Both the position numbers and the translations under genes were made by a program. Of a stretch of 64,000 nt of DNA, positions 18,140 through 25,583 are shown in pieces. Origin of the DNA: Streptomyces europaeiscabiei (lineage in GTDB: Bacteria > Actinomycetota > Actinomycetes > Streptomycetales > Streptomycetaceae); contig NZ_CP107841.1 of NCBI RefSeq assembly GCF_036346855.1, forward strand, positions 3,414,001 through 3,478,000, given 5' to 3'. How positions within the stretch are numbered: position 1 is the first letter of the stretch; the number at the start of each line of letters is the position of its first letter. The notes under the pieces were generated by a model. It was given only the letters and a program-made list of their open reading frames with translations. It did no database searches and was not told where the DNA came from.

Positions 18140-20461
18140 ATGCCGCAGCACGACAGTCACCAATGGACCGACTCGTTCCCGTGGAGCCTCTCGTACCGCT
18201 GGGGCCACTCCGCGCTGACCGCCGACTTCGACCTGAGCGGCGACTCGCCCCGGCTGCTGCGCGTCCGCCACCCCGGCGAACCCGAACCGGGCCCCGAGGA
18301 GGTCAAGACCGACCCCGCCCTGCCTCTGGTCGACCTGGTACTGCTCGGCGAAGGGACCGGCTGGGCGAGACCCCGCTTCACCGGCACGGCGATCGGCGGC
18401 CGCCTGAGATACCGGGCGCACCACTCCACGGACGGCGCCACGCTCGACCCTGCGGCCGGCTCCGCGTCCGGCCCCGCCGACAGCGAGGGATGGCACCGGC
18501 TGACCTTCGAACTGCACGACCCGGCCAGCGGGTTGACCGCGTTCGTCGAGTACGCCTCACCCGACGGCATCCCCGTGCTGCGATCCCGGGTCCGGCTGCG
18601 CAACGACGGCACCGAGGCGGTCACCGTGCGCTCCGTCGGCAGTCTGCTCCTCGGCGGGCTCCCCTCCCCCGACGAGTTGTCCGTCTTCCGGGCACGCAAC
18701 GACTGGCTCGCGGAGTGCCGTTGGTACGCCGAACCGCTGCGGGACTCCGTGCCCGACATCAACCACGAGGTGCACGGCGGTAGCGGCCACGCGGCGGCAC
18801 GCCTTGCCGGGCGCGGCAGTTGGCCCACGGACGGGCATCTCGCGATGGGCGCGCTCCAGCACCGTACGGACGCGCGCAGCTGGCTGTGGCAGATCGAGTC
18901 GGCGTCCAGCTGGGTCTGGGAGGCCGGGGAGTCGGCGGGCCGGACGTACCTCGCGCTCGGCGGCCCGACCCACGACGAGCACCAGTGGCGCGAAGTCCTG
19001 CAGCCGGGCGCCGAGTTCACGACCGAGTGGGCCGCGCTCGCCCTGGGCACCTGCTTCGACGGCGCCCTGGCCGCCCTGACCTCCTACCGCCGCGCCGTGC
19101 GCCGCCCCCACCCGGACCACACCCGGCTCCCGGTGGTCTTCAACGACTACATGAACACCCTGATGGGCGACCCGACCACCGAGAAGCTGCTACCGCTGAT
19201 CGACGCGGCGGCGGAGGTGGGCGCGGAGTATTTCTGCGTGGACGCGGGGTGGTACGACGACGGGGAGAGCGGGGGGAGCGGCCTGTCGGGGGAGAGCGGG
19301 GGGAGCGGCCCGTCCAGGCAGAGCGGGGACAGCGGAGAGCGTGGCGAGGGCGGGGGAAGCGGGGAGAACGTCGAGTCGGAGAACCCCGACTCGCCCGGGG
19401 GCTGGTGGGACAGTGTCGGCGCCTGGCTGCCGTCGGCTCGGCGCTTCCCCGGCGGTGGTCCCGGCGCGGGTATCCGGGTCGTGATCGACCGGATCCGGGA
19501 GCGCGGGATGGTGCCGGGGCTGTGGCTGGAGCCGGAGGTCATCGGGGTCCGCAGTCCCCTCGCCGAGGAGCTGCCCGCCGAGGCCTTCCTCCGTCACGCG
19601 GACGGCTCCCGGGTGACCGAGCAGGGCCGCCACCAGCTGGACCTGACCCACCCGGTGGCCCGCGCCCACCTCGACGGGACGGTCGACCGCATCGTCGGCG
19701 AGTGGGGCGTCGGCTACCTGAAACTCGACTACAACATCACCACCTCGGCGCCCGCCCACCTCGCCCACTCCCGGGCCTGGCTGTCCTGGCTGTCCTCGGC
19801 CCTGGACCGCCACCCCGGTCTCGTCGTCGAGAACTGCGCCTCCGGCGGCATGCGCATGGACGGCGCCTCCCTCGCCGTGGCCCAGCTCCAGTCCACCTCC
19901 GACCAGCAGGACCCCCTGCGCTACCCGCCCATCGCCGCCTCCGCCCCCACCGCCGTACCCCCGGAGCAGGGCGCCGTCTGGGCCTACCCCCAACCGTCGT
20001 ACACGGACGCGGAGATCGCCTTCACACTCGGCTCCGCGCTCCTCGGCCGCATCCATCTCTCCGGCCACCTGGACAGGATGACGGTTCATCAGCTCGGGTT
20101 GGTGCGTGACGCGTTGACGGCCTACAAGTCCATTCGGGCCGACCTGCGCACCGCTCTGCCCTTCTGGCCCCTGGGCCTCCCGGGCTGGACGGACGACTGG
20201 ATCGCGCTGGGGCTGAGACCGCCGGTCGCGGGCGCGGCCCCGGTGTACGTGACGGTGTGGCGCCGGGGCGGAGCCCCTGAACGGTCGTTCGCGCTACCGC
20301 ACCTGGCGGACGGGAACGGAGGGGGCGCGGGCGACGTACGGGTGGAGATCCTGCACCCGAGCACGACGACGGGAACAGCCGAGTGGGACGGAACGGCGCT
20401 CCGGGTGAGCCTGCCCGAAACCCGGTCGGTCCTGTTGCTGAGGCTGTCAGCCGCGCCCTGA
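18140..20461 (+). CDS. Alpha-galactosidase, glycoside hydrolase family 36
   Basis: Retaining alpha-galactosidase hydrolysing raffinose/melibiose-type alpha-galactosides; no signal peptide, so likely intracellular. An N-terminal beta-sandwich (about 1-300) precedes the barrel with YFCVDAGWYDD. D530 in GYLKLDYN fits the nucleophile and D588 in QSTSDQQDP the acid/base. GTG/ATG choice: the ATG at 18140 has GGGGGG 5 nt upstream, so 773 residues are preferred over the open frame from 18014. Oddity: residues about 374-418, just after GWYDD, form a Gly/Ser/Glu-rich insertion built of short repeats before the conserved GWWDSVGAWLPS. This should be an exposed loop of the barrel. Confidence 0.9.
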   Translation: MPQHDSHQWTDSFPWSLSYRWGHSALTADFDLSGDSPRLLRVRHPGEPEPGPEEVKTDPALPLVDLVLLGEGTGWARPRFTGTAIGGRLRYRAHHSTDGATLDPAAGSASGPADSEGWHRLTFELHDPASGLTAFVEYASPDGIPVLRSRVRLRNDGTEAVTVRSVGSLLLGGLPSPDELSVFRARNDWLAECRWYAEPLRDSVPDINHEVHGGSGHAAARLAGRGSWPTDGHLAMGALQHRTDARSWLWQIESASSWVWEAGESAGRTYLALGGPTHDEHQWREVLQPGAEFTTEWAALALGTCFDGALAALTSYRRAVRRPHPDHTRLPVVFNDYMNTLMGDPTTEKLLPLIDAAAEVGAEYFCVDAGWYDDGESGGSGLSGESGGSGPSRQSGDSGERGEGGGSGENVESENPDSPGGWWDSVGAWLPSARRFPGGGPGAGIRVVIDRIRERGMVPGLWLEPEVIGVRSPLAEELPAEAFLRHADGSRVTEQGRHQLDLTHPVARAHLDGTVDRIVGEWGVGYLKLDYNITTSAPAHLAHSRAWLSWLSSALDRHPGLVVENCASGGMRMDGASLAVAQLQSTSDQQDPLRYPPIAASAPTAVPPEQGAVWAYPQPSYTDAEIAFTLGSALLGRIHLSGHLDRMTVHQLGLVRDALTAYKSIRADLRTALPFWPLGLPGWTDDWIALGLRPPVAGAAPVYVTVWRRGGAPERSFALPHLADGNGGGAGDVRVEILHPSTTTGTAEWDGTALRVSLPETRSVLLLRLSAAP

Positions 20462-20535
20462 AGGGGCGCGGGGCCGTGTGGATGTGCGGCGCCGCCGCGT
20501 GGGTGCGATCAGCCGCAGACACCCCGCACCCGCCG
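20462..20535. repeat. Dispersed repeat family B copy in convergent spacer
   Basis: Element beginning at the galactosidase stop (GGGGCGCGGGGCCGTGTGGA, then TGCGGCGCCGCCGCGTGGGT and GCGATCAGCC). It matches copies at 7071 and 11990. It fills the space between two convergent genes and may help end transcription. Confidence 0.5.
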
Positions 20536-20541
20536 ACACTC

Positions 20542-21003
20542 TCAGCCTCCCGAGCTCCCGGGCGCACGGCGGCGCCCTCCAGGCGGGCGGCACCAGTCCC
20601 CACCCTCGATCAGCTTCCCCCGCGCTCTCAGTCCGGCGGCGACGGCCGGCGCGGCGACGTACACCCAGGCCCGTACGACCGTGCCGTCGCCGCGGGTCGC
20701 CGCGCGTTCCACCCGCTCGTAGAGGTTCGCGGGGTCGCCCGGGGCGTACTCCTCCAACTCGTCCAGGATGCGCAGGAGTTCGGCGTACGACTCGGGCCGG
20801 GCCGTGACGAGTTCACCGGTCGCCGAGGCCCCTCCCCCGCCCTCCTCGCCGATCTCCTCCACGGCGTAGGGGTACCCGGGGCCCTCGTACAGCGCCATGC
20901 CGGGCATCCGGGCCGGCTCCTCGGTGAGGGTGCGGCCGCGCAGGAAGAGGTCGTGGTTGTGCTCGCCGGGGCGGAGCGTGCCGTAGACGAAGAAGGGGAG
21001 CAC
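20542..21003 (-). CDS. Gamma-glutamylcyclotransferase-like (AIG2/GGCT fold) protein
   Basis: Small cytoplasmic protein of the GGCT/AIG2 fold, whose members form 5-oxoproline from gamma-glutamyl compounds. The substrate of this one is unknown. The FVYGTLRPGEHNH motif at the N-terminus forms the binding cavity, YPYAVEE follows, and the conserved acidic ILDELEEY near residue 93 supplies the probable catalytic Glu. The longer frame begins at 21018, but GTG 21003 has GGAGAGGAG a few bases upstream and begins right at the fold (LPFFVYG), so 153 residues are preferred. The C-terminal 20 residues are Arg/Pro/Gly-rich and not conserved. Confidence 0.85.
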   Translation of the reverse strand: MLPFFVYGTLRPGEHNHDLFLRGRTLTEEPARMPGMALYEGPGYPYAVEEIGEEGGGGASATGELVTARPESYAELLRILDELEEYAPGDPANLYERVERAATRGDGTVVRAWVYVAAPAVAAGLRARGKLIEGGDWCRPPGGRRRAPGSSGG

Positions 21004-21195
21004 CGTTCTCCTCTCCAACCGGGTCGGTCTCTTCCGAGTCGGACGGACTCTTCCGAGTGGGACGGATATGGCGGGCGGGCCGGGGAGGCCCTTGCGGAAA
21101 CGATTCTCACCCCCCGCCCGTAATGCCGTGGCCCGGGGGCGCGGTCGTGGCTACGCTCCACCGCTGTCCCCCGCCCACGGAACCTACGGAGATCC

Positions 21196-22098
21196 ATGTC
21201 GTCGCCCCAAGGGAAACTGCACGCCGACGAGTTCGACATCGACGAGGCGCTCGTCCGGCGGCTGATCGCGGCGCAGTTCCCCGAGTGGGCCGGGCTGCCG
21301 GTCGCACCCGCTCCCGCCGCCGGGACGGACAATGTCATGTACCGCCTGGGGGACGACATGGTCGTACGGCTTCCCCGGAAACCCGACGGTGCCCACCAGG
21401 CCGACAAGGAACACCGCTGGCTGCCGCTGCTGGCACCGTGTCTGCCCCTCGCCGTACCGGAGCCGCTCGGCAAGGGGCGACCGGGTGAGGGATATGGGCT
21501 GCCGTGGTCGGTGCTGCGCTGGCTGGAGGGCGAGAACGCCTACGACGCTCCCGTCGCCGATCTCGGGTGCGCGGCCGGGGAGTTGGGCCGGTTCGTGGCG
21601 GCGCTGCGGAAGGTGGACGCGACGGGCGGGCCGGTGTCCTTCCGTGGTGGACCGGTGAGTGCGAACGACGACGAGGTCCGGGACGCGATCCGCGGGCTGG
21701 GGGCGGACGGCTCGGTGGACGCGGCGCTCGCCACCACCCTGTGGGAGGAGACCCTCCGGCTCCCCCAGTGGGCCGGAGCCCCCGTCTGGGTCCACGCCGA
21801 CCTGCTGCCCGGCAACCTCCTCACCACCGCCGGCCGCCTCACCGCCGTCATCGACTTCGGCGGACTCGGCGTCGGCGACCCCGCCTGCGACCTGCTGCCG
21901 GCCTGGACCCTCTTCACGGGTGCCTCCCGCACCGCGTTCCGCGACACCGCCGACGTGGACGACGCGACCTGGGCGCGGGGGCGGGGGTGGGCCCTGTGCT
22001 TCGGGATCGTCGCCGAGCACTACTACCGCGACAAGGGGCACGTGCTGGCGGAGGTGGGGCGGCGGGCTGTGGGAGAGGTACTGGCGGAGTATGCGTGA
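21196..22098 (+). CDS. Aminoglycoside phosphotransferase (APH) family kinase
   Basis: Small-molecule kinase of the APH/choline-kinase fold. A nucleotide loop region AAGTDNVMYRLGDDMVVRLPRK (about residues 41-62, with the ATP-binding Lys near its end) is followed by the Brenner motif VWVHADLLPGNLL (about 198-210, catalytic Asp) and VIDFGGLGVGDPACDLL (about 218-234, metal-binding Asp). Many chromosomal Streptomyces members have unknown natural substrates, so resistance should not be assumed. ATG start. It is divergent from the GGCT-like gene. Confidence 0.88.
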   Translation: MSSPQGKLHADEFDIDEALVRRLIAAQFPEWAGLPVAPAPAAGTDNVMYRLGDDMVVRLPRKPDGAHQADKEHRWLPLLAPCLPLAVPEPLGKGRPGEGYGLPWSVLRWLEGENAYDAPVADLGCAAGELGRFVAALRKVDATGGPVSFRGGPVSANDDEVRDAIRGLGADGSVDAALATTLWEETLRLPQWAGAPVWVHADLLPGNLLTTAGRLTAVIDFGGLGVGDPACDLLPAWTLFTGASRTAFRDTADVDDATWARGRGWALCFGIVAEHYYRDKGHVLAEVGRRAVGEVLAEYA

Positions 22099-22176
22099 GG
22101 AACGGATGGTGACGAGTGGCGTGCGGTGCGGACCGTCAGGTGCGGGCGTGAGGTGCGGGCGCGACGGGTGTGTGCT

Positions 22177-22638
22177 TCAGCGCCGCGCCTGCCACCACCG
22201 AGTGAGGATCTCGACCTTCAGGTCGAACTCCTTGTCGACGAAGGACGTCGGGGTGTGCAGCGTGATGCGGCGGCCGTCCGTGGTGTGGACGGTGATCTGG
22301 CGTACGCCGAGGACGCGACGGACTTCCAGGTGCCGGATGCCCGTCCAGGGGATCCGGCGACGCCGGGTACCGCGCACCACGAGGGCATCCTCGGCCAGGA
22401 TCACCTCGTCGTTGCGGCGCAGGACCGCGACGACCACGGTGGCCGTCAGCACCCCCGAGAGACACTGCCGCAGTGTGTCGCCCGTCATCGGGTCGGAGGT
22501 CAGGGCGAGGCCCGCGTACAGAAGCGCTGTGCCGCCCAGGAGCCCCAGCAGGACGGGCAGGACGGCCTGGAGCATCCCCGGCTCGTACGTGATCGTCTCG
22601 TGCTCGCCGCGGTCGATGGGCGGGGGGCCTGAAGGCAT
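22177..22638 (-). CDS. PH domain-containing membrane protein
   Basis: 153-residue protein with two hydrophobic segments (about 22-45 and 62-75) followed by a bacterial PH-like domain (VILAEDALVVRGTRRRRIPWTGIRHLEV, read in pieces from residue 80). Such proteins are common in actinobacteria and of unknown function. It begins 19 nt after the stop of the TIGR03943 gene, so it is probably the last gene of that four-gene transcription unit. The end lies in a GC-rich spacer with short G/T repeats (22099-22176). Confidence 0.75.
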   Translation of the reverse strand: MPSGPPPIDRGEHETITYEPGMLQAVLPVLLGLLGGTALLYAGLALTSDPMTGDTLRQCLSGVLTATVVVAVLRRNDEVILAEDALVVRGTRRRRIPWTGIRHLEVRRVLGVRQITVHTTDGRRITLHTPTSFVDKEFDLKVEILTRWWQARR

Positions 22639-22657
22639 GGTGTCGTGTTCCCGTGGG

Positions 22658-23611
22658 TCAGGGCATGGTGAGCGGGAGGCCGTCCGTGTAGCCGTTGGAC
22701 GGCCGGGGGATCTTTTTGACGGTCCGGGCGTCGAGGGCCGCCTCGGCGGAGCTGGTGCCGAGGGTGCCGGTGGGGTGCCAGGTGCCGGTGAGGGTGACCC
22801 AGGTGTCGGCGGGCGGGGGCGGCGTGCCGTGGATGCGCACCTTCACGAACTGGGCGTCAGCGGCGCAGCAGCTGAAGATGACGCGGGTCAGGTACCAGTC
22901 GGCGATTCCGTCACCGCCGTCGTCGCCGTCCTCGCCGGAGGTCTCCTTGACGGGGGTGACGAAGCCGGTCATCCGGACGGTGCGGCCGTCGATGGCCCGG
23001 TCGCGGTCCTGCTGCACTCGGCGGGTGAAGTCGGTGAGGGTGATGGGAAGCGGTGAGGTCGTCGGCAGGGGGTCGAAGTCGCCCTGTTCGGTGACCGCGA
23101 CCGCCTTGGGGGCCTCGCGGGAGGCGGTGTACGCGCCGATGGCCGGCGGGGCGTAGAAGAGCAGACTCAGGGCGGGGAGGAGCAGGAGCCAGGCGACTCG
23201 GGGCGGAGTGGAGTGGTCGTGACCGTGGTCGTGACCGTCGCCGTGGGCGTCCTGGCCACCGCGGTTGTCGCGGTCGTCCTGGCCACCACCGTCGTCGCGG
23301 TCGTCGTGGTCGTCCTGGCGACCACCGTCGTCGCGGTCGTCGTGGTTGACCTGGCCACCACCGTCGTCGCCGTCGTCATGGTTGTCCTGGGCGCCTCGGT
23401 CGTCGTGGCTTTCCCGTTCGTCTCTCCCGTCCCGTCTCCACAGTGACCAGGCCTCCGCCGCGCCGAGCACGAGCAGCAGCGCGCCCGAGGCGACGAGGAG
23501 GGGGTACATGCCCTCCTTGACGTATCTCAGGTAGTGGTCGGTGAGGAGGGTGGCGTGGAGGAGGCCCAGGCCGCTGAGGAGGAGAAGGAGCGCCTGCAGG
23601 GGTCGTTTCAC
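22658..23611 (-). CDS. TIGR03943/DUF1980 family permease partner with Asp/His-rich loop
   Basis: Membrane-associated partner of the UPF0718 permease next door; related to Bacillus YcgQ, which is in the Zur regulon (family knowledge). Two transmembrane helices at the N-terminus, a third near 140-160, then an extracytoplasmic domain with FVTP and IFSCCAADAQFVKV (the conserved Cys pair). GTG start at 23611 overlaps the permease stop by 4 nt. Oddity: residues about 62-132, between the second and third helices, are a tandem-repeat loop of Asp, His, Asn, Arg and Gly (HDDRDDGG and HGDGHDHGHDHS type units). This would be a plausible metal-binding region. No Zur box was recognised. Confidence 0.82.
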   Translation of the reverse strand: MKRPLQALLLLLSGLGLLHATLLTDHYLRYVKEGMYPLLVASGALLLVLGAAEAWSLWRRDGRDERESHDDRGAQDNHDDGDDGGGQVNHDDRDDGGRQDDHDDRDDGGGQDDRDNRGGQDAHGDGHDHGHDHSTPPRVAWLLLLPALSLLFYAPPAIGAYTASREAPKAVAVTEQGDFDPLPTTSPLPITLTDFTRRVQQDRDRAIDGRTVRMTGFVTPVKETSGEDGDDGGDGIADWYLTRVIFSCCAADAQFVKVRIHGTPPPPADTWVTLTGTWHPTGTLGTSSAEAALDARTVKKIPRPSNGYTDGLPLTMP

Positions 23612-24777
23612 AGCAGGACGGCTCCGATCAGGACGCTGCACAGGATCGCGACGACGACCGTCGCGGCGGAGAAGCGGACCGCGAAGGCCCGGCCGAAGGT
23701 GCCCGTCTGCAGGGCGATCAGCTTCAGGTCGACCATGGGTCCGACGACCATGAACGTCAACCGCGCGGTGGGTGAGAAGCCGGTGAGGGACGCGGCGACG
23801 AAGGCGTCGGCCTCCGAGCACACCGAGAGGAGGATGGCGAGCGCGGCGAGGAACAGCACCGACAGCCAGGGCGAGTCGGCGAAGGTGTCGAGCACGGTGC
23901 GCGGGACGAGCACGTTGAAGGTGGCCGCGGCCATCGCGCCGACGACGAGGAAGCCGCCCGCGTGCAGGAAGTCGTGCTGGAAGCCGGTCCGGAACTCGTT
24001 CCAGCGGCTCTGCCCGGTCCGGTGTCCCGTGTGCCGCGCGACCGGTTTGAGCCACTCCGCACGCCCCAGCCAGAGCCACAGCCAGCCCATCCCGGCGGCG
24101 GTGACGAGGGAGGCGAGCAGTCGGGCCAGCACCATTTCGGGGCTGCCGGGGAAGGCGATGGCCGTGGCGGTCAGGACGATCGGGTTGATCGCGGGCGCCG
24201 ACAGCAGGAACGCGAAGGCCGCGGCCGGGTCGACCCCTCGGCGGATCAGACTGTGTGCGACCGGCACCGACGCACACTCGCAGCCGGGCAGGATCACCCC
24301 GGCGGCACCGGCGACCGGGACCGCGAGCGCCGGCCTTCTGGGCAGCACCCGGGTGAACACCCGAGCCGGTACGAACGCGTTGATGGCACCAGACAGGGCC
24401 GTACCGAGCAGCAGGAACGGCAGCGCCTGCACGGTGATGGAGAGGCACACGGTCCGCCACGCCTGCACGGCGGGTTCCTCCATCCACCGCCCCACGGCGA
24501 ACAGCACGACACCGGGGACGACGGCCGCGCCGATGAGCAGCAGGGGCCAGTGCCGGGGCCAGGTGTGGTCGGGGGTGGCGTCAGGGTCGGCGCCGGCGTC
24601 AAGGCCGACGTCGGGGTCTGGGTCGGTGACGGTGTCGTCGCGAGCCGCCTCGTGGACGACCACGGGTATCTCCGGCTCGGCCGGCGCCCCCTCCGGCCCG
24701 GCCGTCACCGCCTCTTCGGCCGGTTCATCTGTCTTCTGCATGCCCACTCCGAATATCCGGACGATCGGGTCGAACAT
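23608..24777 (-). CDS. UPF0718/DUF318 family permease
   Basis: Eight- to ten-helix inner-membrane permease of the ArsP/YraQ-like superfamily. The conserved ILPGCECASVPVAHSL motif (Cys pair) is near residue 163, and a second half has SVCSEADAFVAAS near 310 and VGPMVDLKL near 340. These motifs are the hallmark of the family. Substrate unknown; relatives move trivalent arsenicals or are Zn-regulated. It is coupled to the downstream TIGR03943 gene by a 4-nt overlap. The first 70 residues are an acidic, low-complexity cytoplasmic tail. ATG 24741 (MQKTDEP) is an alternative start. Confidence 0.85.
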   Translation of the reverse strand: MFDPIVRIFGVGMQKTDEPAEEAVTAGPEGAPAEPEIPVVVHEAARDDTVTDPDPDVGLDAGADPDATPDHTWPRHWPLLLIGAAVVPGVVLFAVGRWMEEPAVQAWRTVCLSITVQALPFLLLGTALSGAINAFVPARVFTRVLPRRPALAVPVAGAAGVILPGCECASVPVAHSLIRRGVDPAAAFAFLLSAPAINPIVLTATAIAFPGSPEMVLARLLASLVTAAGMGWLWLWLGRAEWLKPVARHTGHRTGQSRWNEFRTGFQHDFLHAGGFLVVGAMAAATFNVLVPRTVLDTFADSPWLSVLFLAALAILLSVCSEADAFVAASLTGFSPTARLTFMVVGPMVDLKLIALQTGTFGRAFAVRFSAATVVVAILCSVLIGAVLL

Positions 24778-24801
24778 AGCGGGCGCTCCGGGCGGGGCGC
24801 C

Positions 24802-25242
24802 TCAGACCCCGCCCAGCAGGGACGCGAGGCCGTCGTCGAGCGCCGGTGCCAGGTCCTCGCCGCCGAGCGCGACGACGGCGTTCGAGCGGCGCAGGAAGCG
24901 GCGGAGCGTGGGCGTGTCGAAGCGGATCATGGCCATACCGTGCGGTGAACGGAGTTCCACGACCGTGTGGGCCGGGCCGCAGGGCCACAGGTGTACGTCG
25001 CCGATCCCGGCCGGGGCGGCCAGCCCCTCCGCCAGCAGGGTGCGGGCGAACGACCACGTCACATCCGCGTCGTCGGCGGAGGCGCCGGCCGGGAAGTCGA
25101 TGTGGACGGCGAGGGGGTCGTCCGGGGTGTAGCGCAGGATGGTGCGTACCGGGACCTCCTCGTAGTCGGGTGTGATCAGGCGGGCGCGGGCGCTCTGTTC
25201 GAGAGCGGGGGGCGTGGGCATGGTGGGCTGCGCGGGGTGCAT
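24802..25242 (-). CDS. SsgA-like protein (SALP), sporulation/cell-division regulator
   Basis: SsgA/SsgB family proteins exist only in morphologically complex actinobacteria and control septum site selection and peptidoglycan processes. The fold is visible: RARLITPDYEEVPVRTILRY, DPLAVHIDFPAG and VTWSFARTLLAEGL, then GDVHLWPCG and the C-terminal FLRRSNAVV. Start chosen at ATG 25242 because GGAG lies 7 nt upstream, giving 146 residues; the frame is open to 25323. It precedes the UPF0718 permease by 24 nt, an unexpected neighbour for a division protein. Which SALP (SsgC-G or other) cannot be told. Confidence 0.85.
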   Translation of the reverse strand: MHPAQPTMPTPPALEQSARARLITPDYEEVPVRTILRYTPDDPLAVHIDFPAGASADDADVTWSFARTLLAEGLAAPAGIGDVHLWPCGPAHTVVELRSPHGMAMIRFDTPTLRRFLRRSNAVVALGGEDLAPALDDGLASLLGGV

Positions 25243-25583
25243 GAGCGATCTCCAGTTCGGGCACTTCAGGTGCTTCGGGTACCTCGGGCGGTTCAGGTAC
25301 TTCGGGCGCTTCGGCTTCTTCATGTGGTTCAGGCTCTTCGGATGCTCGGATGCTGCGGGCTCGTGTGTTCGTCAGATGCTTCTTCGACCCCTCGGGCTTT
25401 CCGAGCCCATGGGTCTCATGCCGACACACCGACTCGACCGCGCCAAGGCCCTCTGTATTACGCCGCTTTCGAAGTTACCCGCTGTGATGCGTGTCACTTT
25501 GCGTGATTACTTGAGATTTTTGTCATCGCTGCATACAAAATCAGCCTCGTCCCATCAGCAGGCGACTGGAGAGCGTTCCTGCC
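25243..25583. other. Divergent control region between ssgA-like and ECF sigma genes
   Basis: 341 nt. The part nearest the ssgA-like gene (25256-25345) is a degenerate 12-bp tandem repeat with TTCGGGNNCTTC-type units. Read on the minus strand in another frame it gives Pro-Glu-Val/Ala repeats. The part near the ECF gene is AT-richer (25455-25560) and must contain its promoter. It includes TGTGATGCGTGTCACT at 25483-25498. A GGAGAG ribosome-binding site precedes the ECF ATG. Confidence 0.55.
25483..25498. promoter_or_regulatory. CRP-like palindrome upstream of the ECF sigma gene
   Basis: TGTGA-N6-TCACT matches the CRP-family consensus TGTGA-N6-TCACA in nine of ten positions. It lies 85 nt upstream of the ECF start codon in a locally AT-rich stretch. 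Streptomyces has a Crp regulator recognising GTG/CAC palindromes. Occupancy is unproven, and such sites occur by chance in a 64-kb window. Confidence 0.4.

Noticed and set aside
21196..22098. APH-family gene as an antibiotic-resistance determinant
   Set aside because: Motifs show only the kinase fold; chromosomal Streptomyces members commonly have other substrates and no antibiotic cluster is nearby.
24725..25429. Minus-strand frame with PEVPEPPEV repeats overlapping the ssgA-like gene
   Set aside because: It runs out of frame through the clear SALP sequence, and the SALP frame has its own ribosome-binding site; kept only as a repeat observation.
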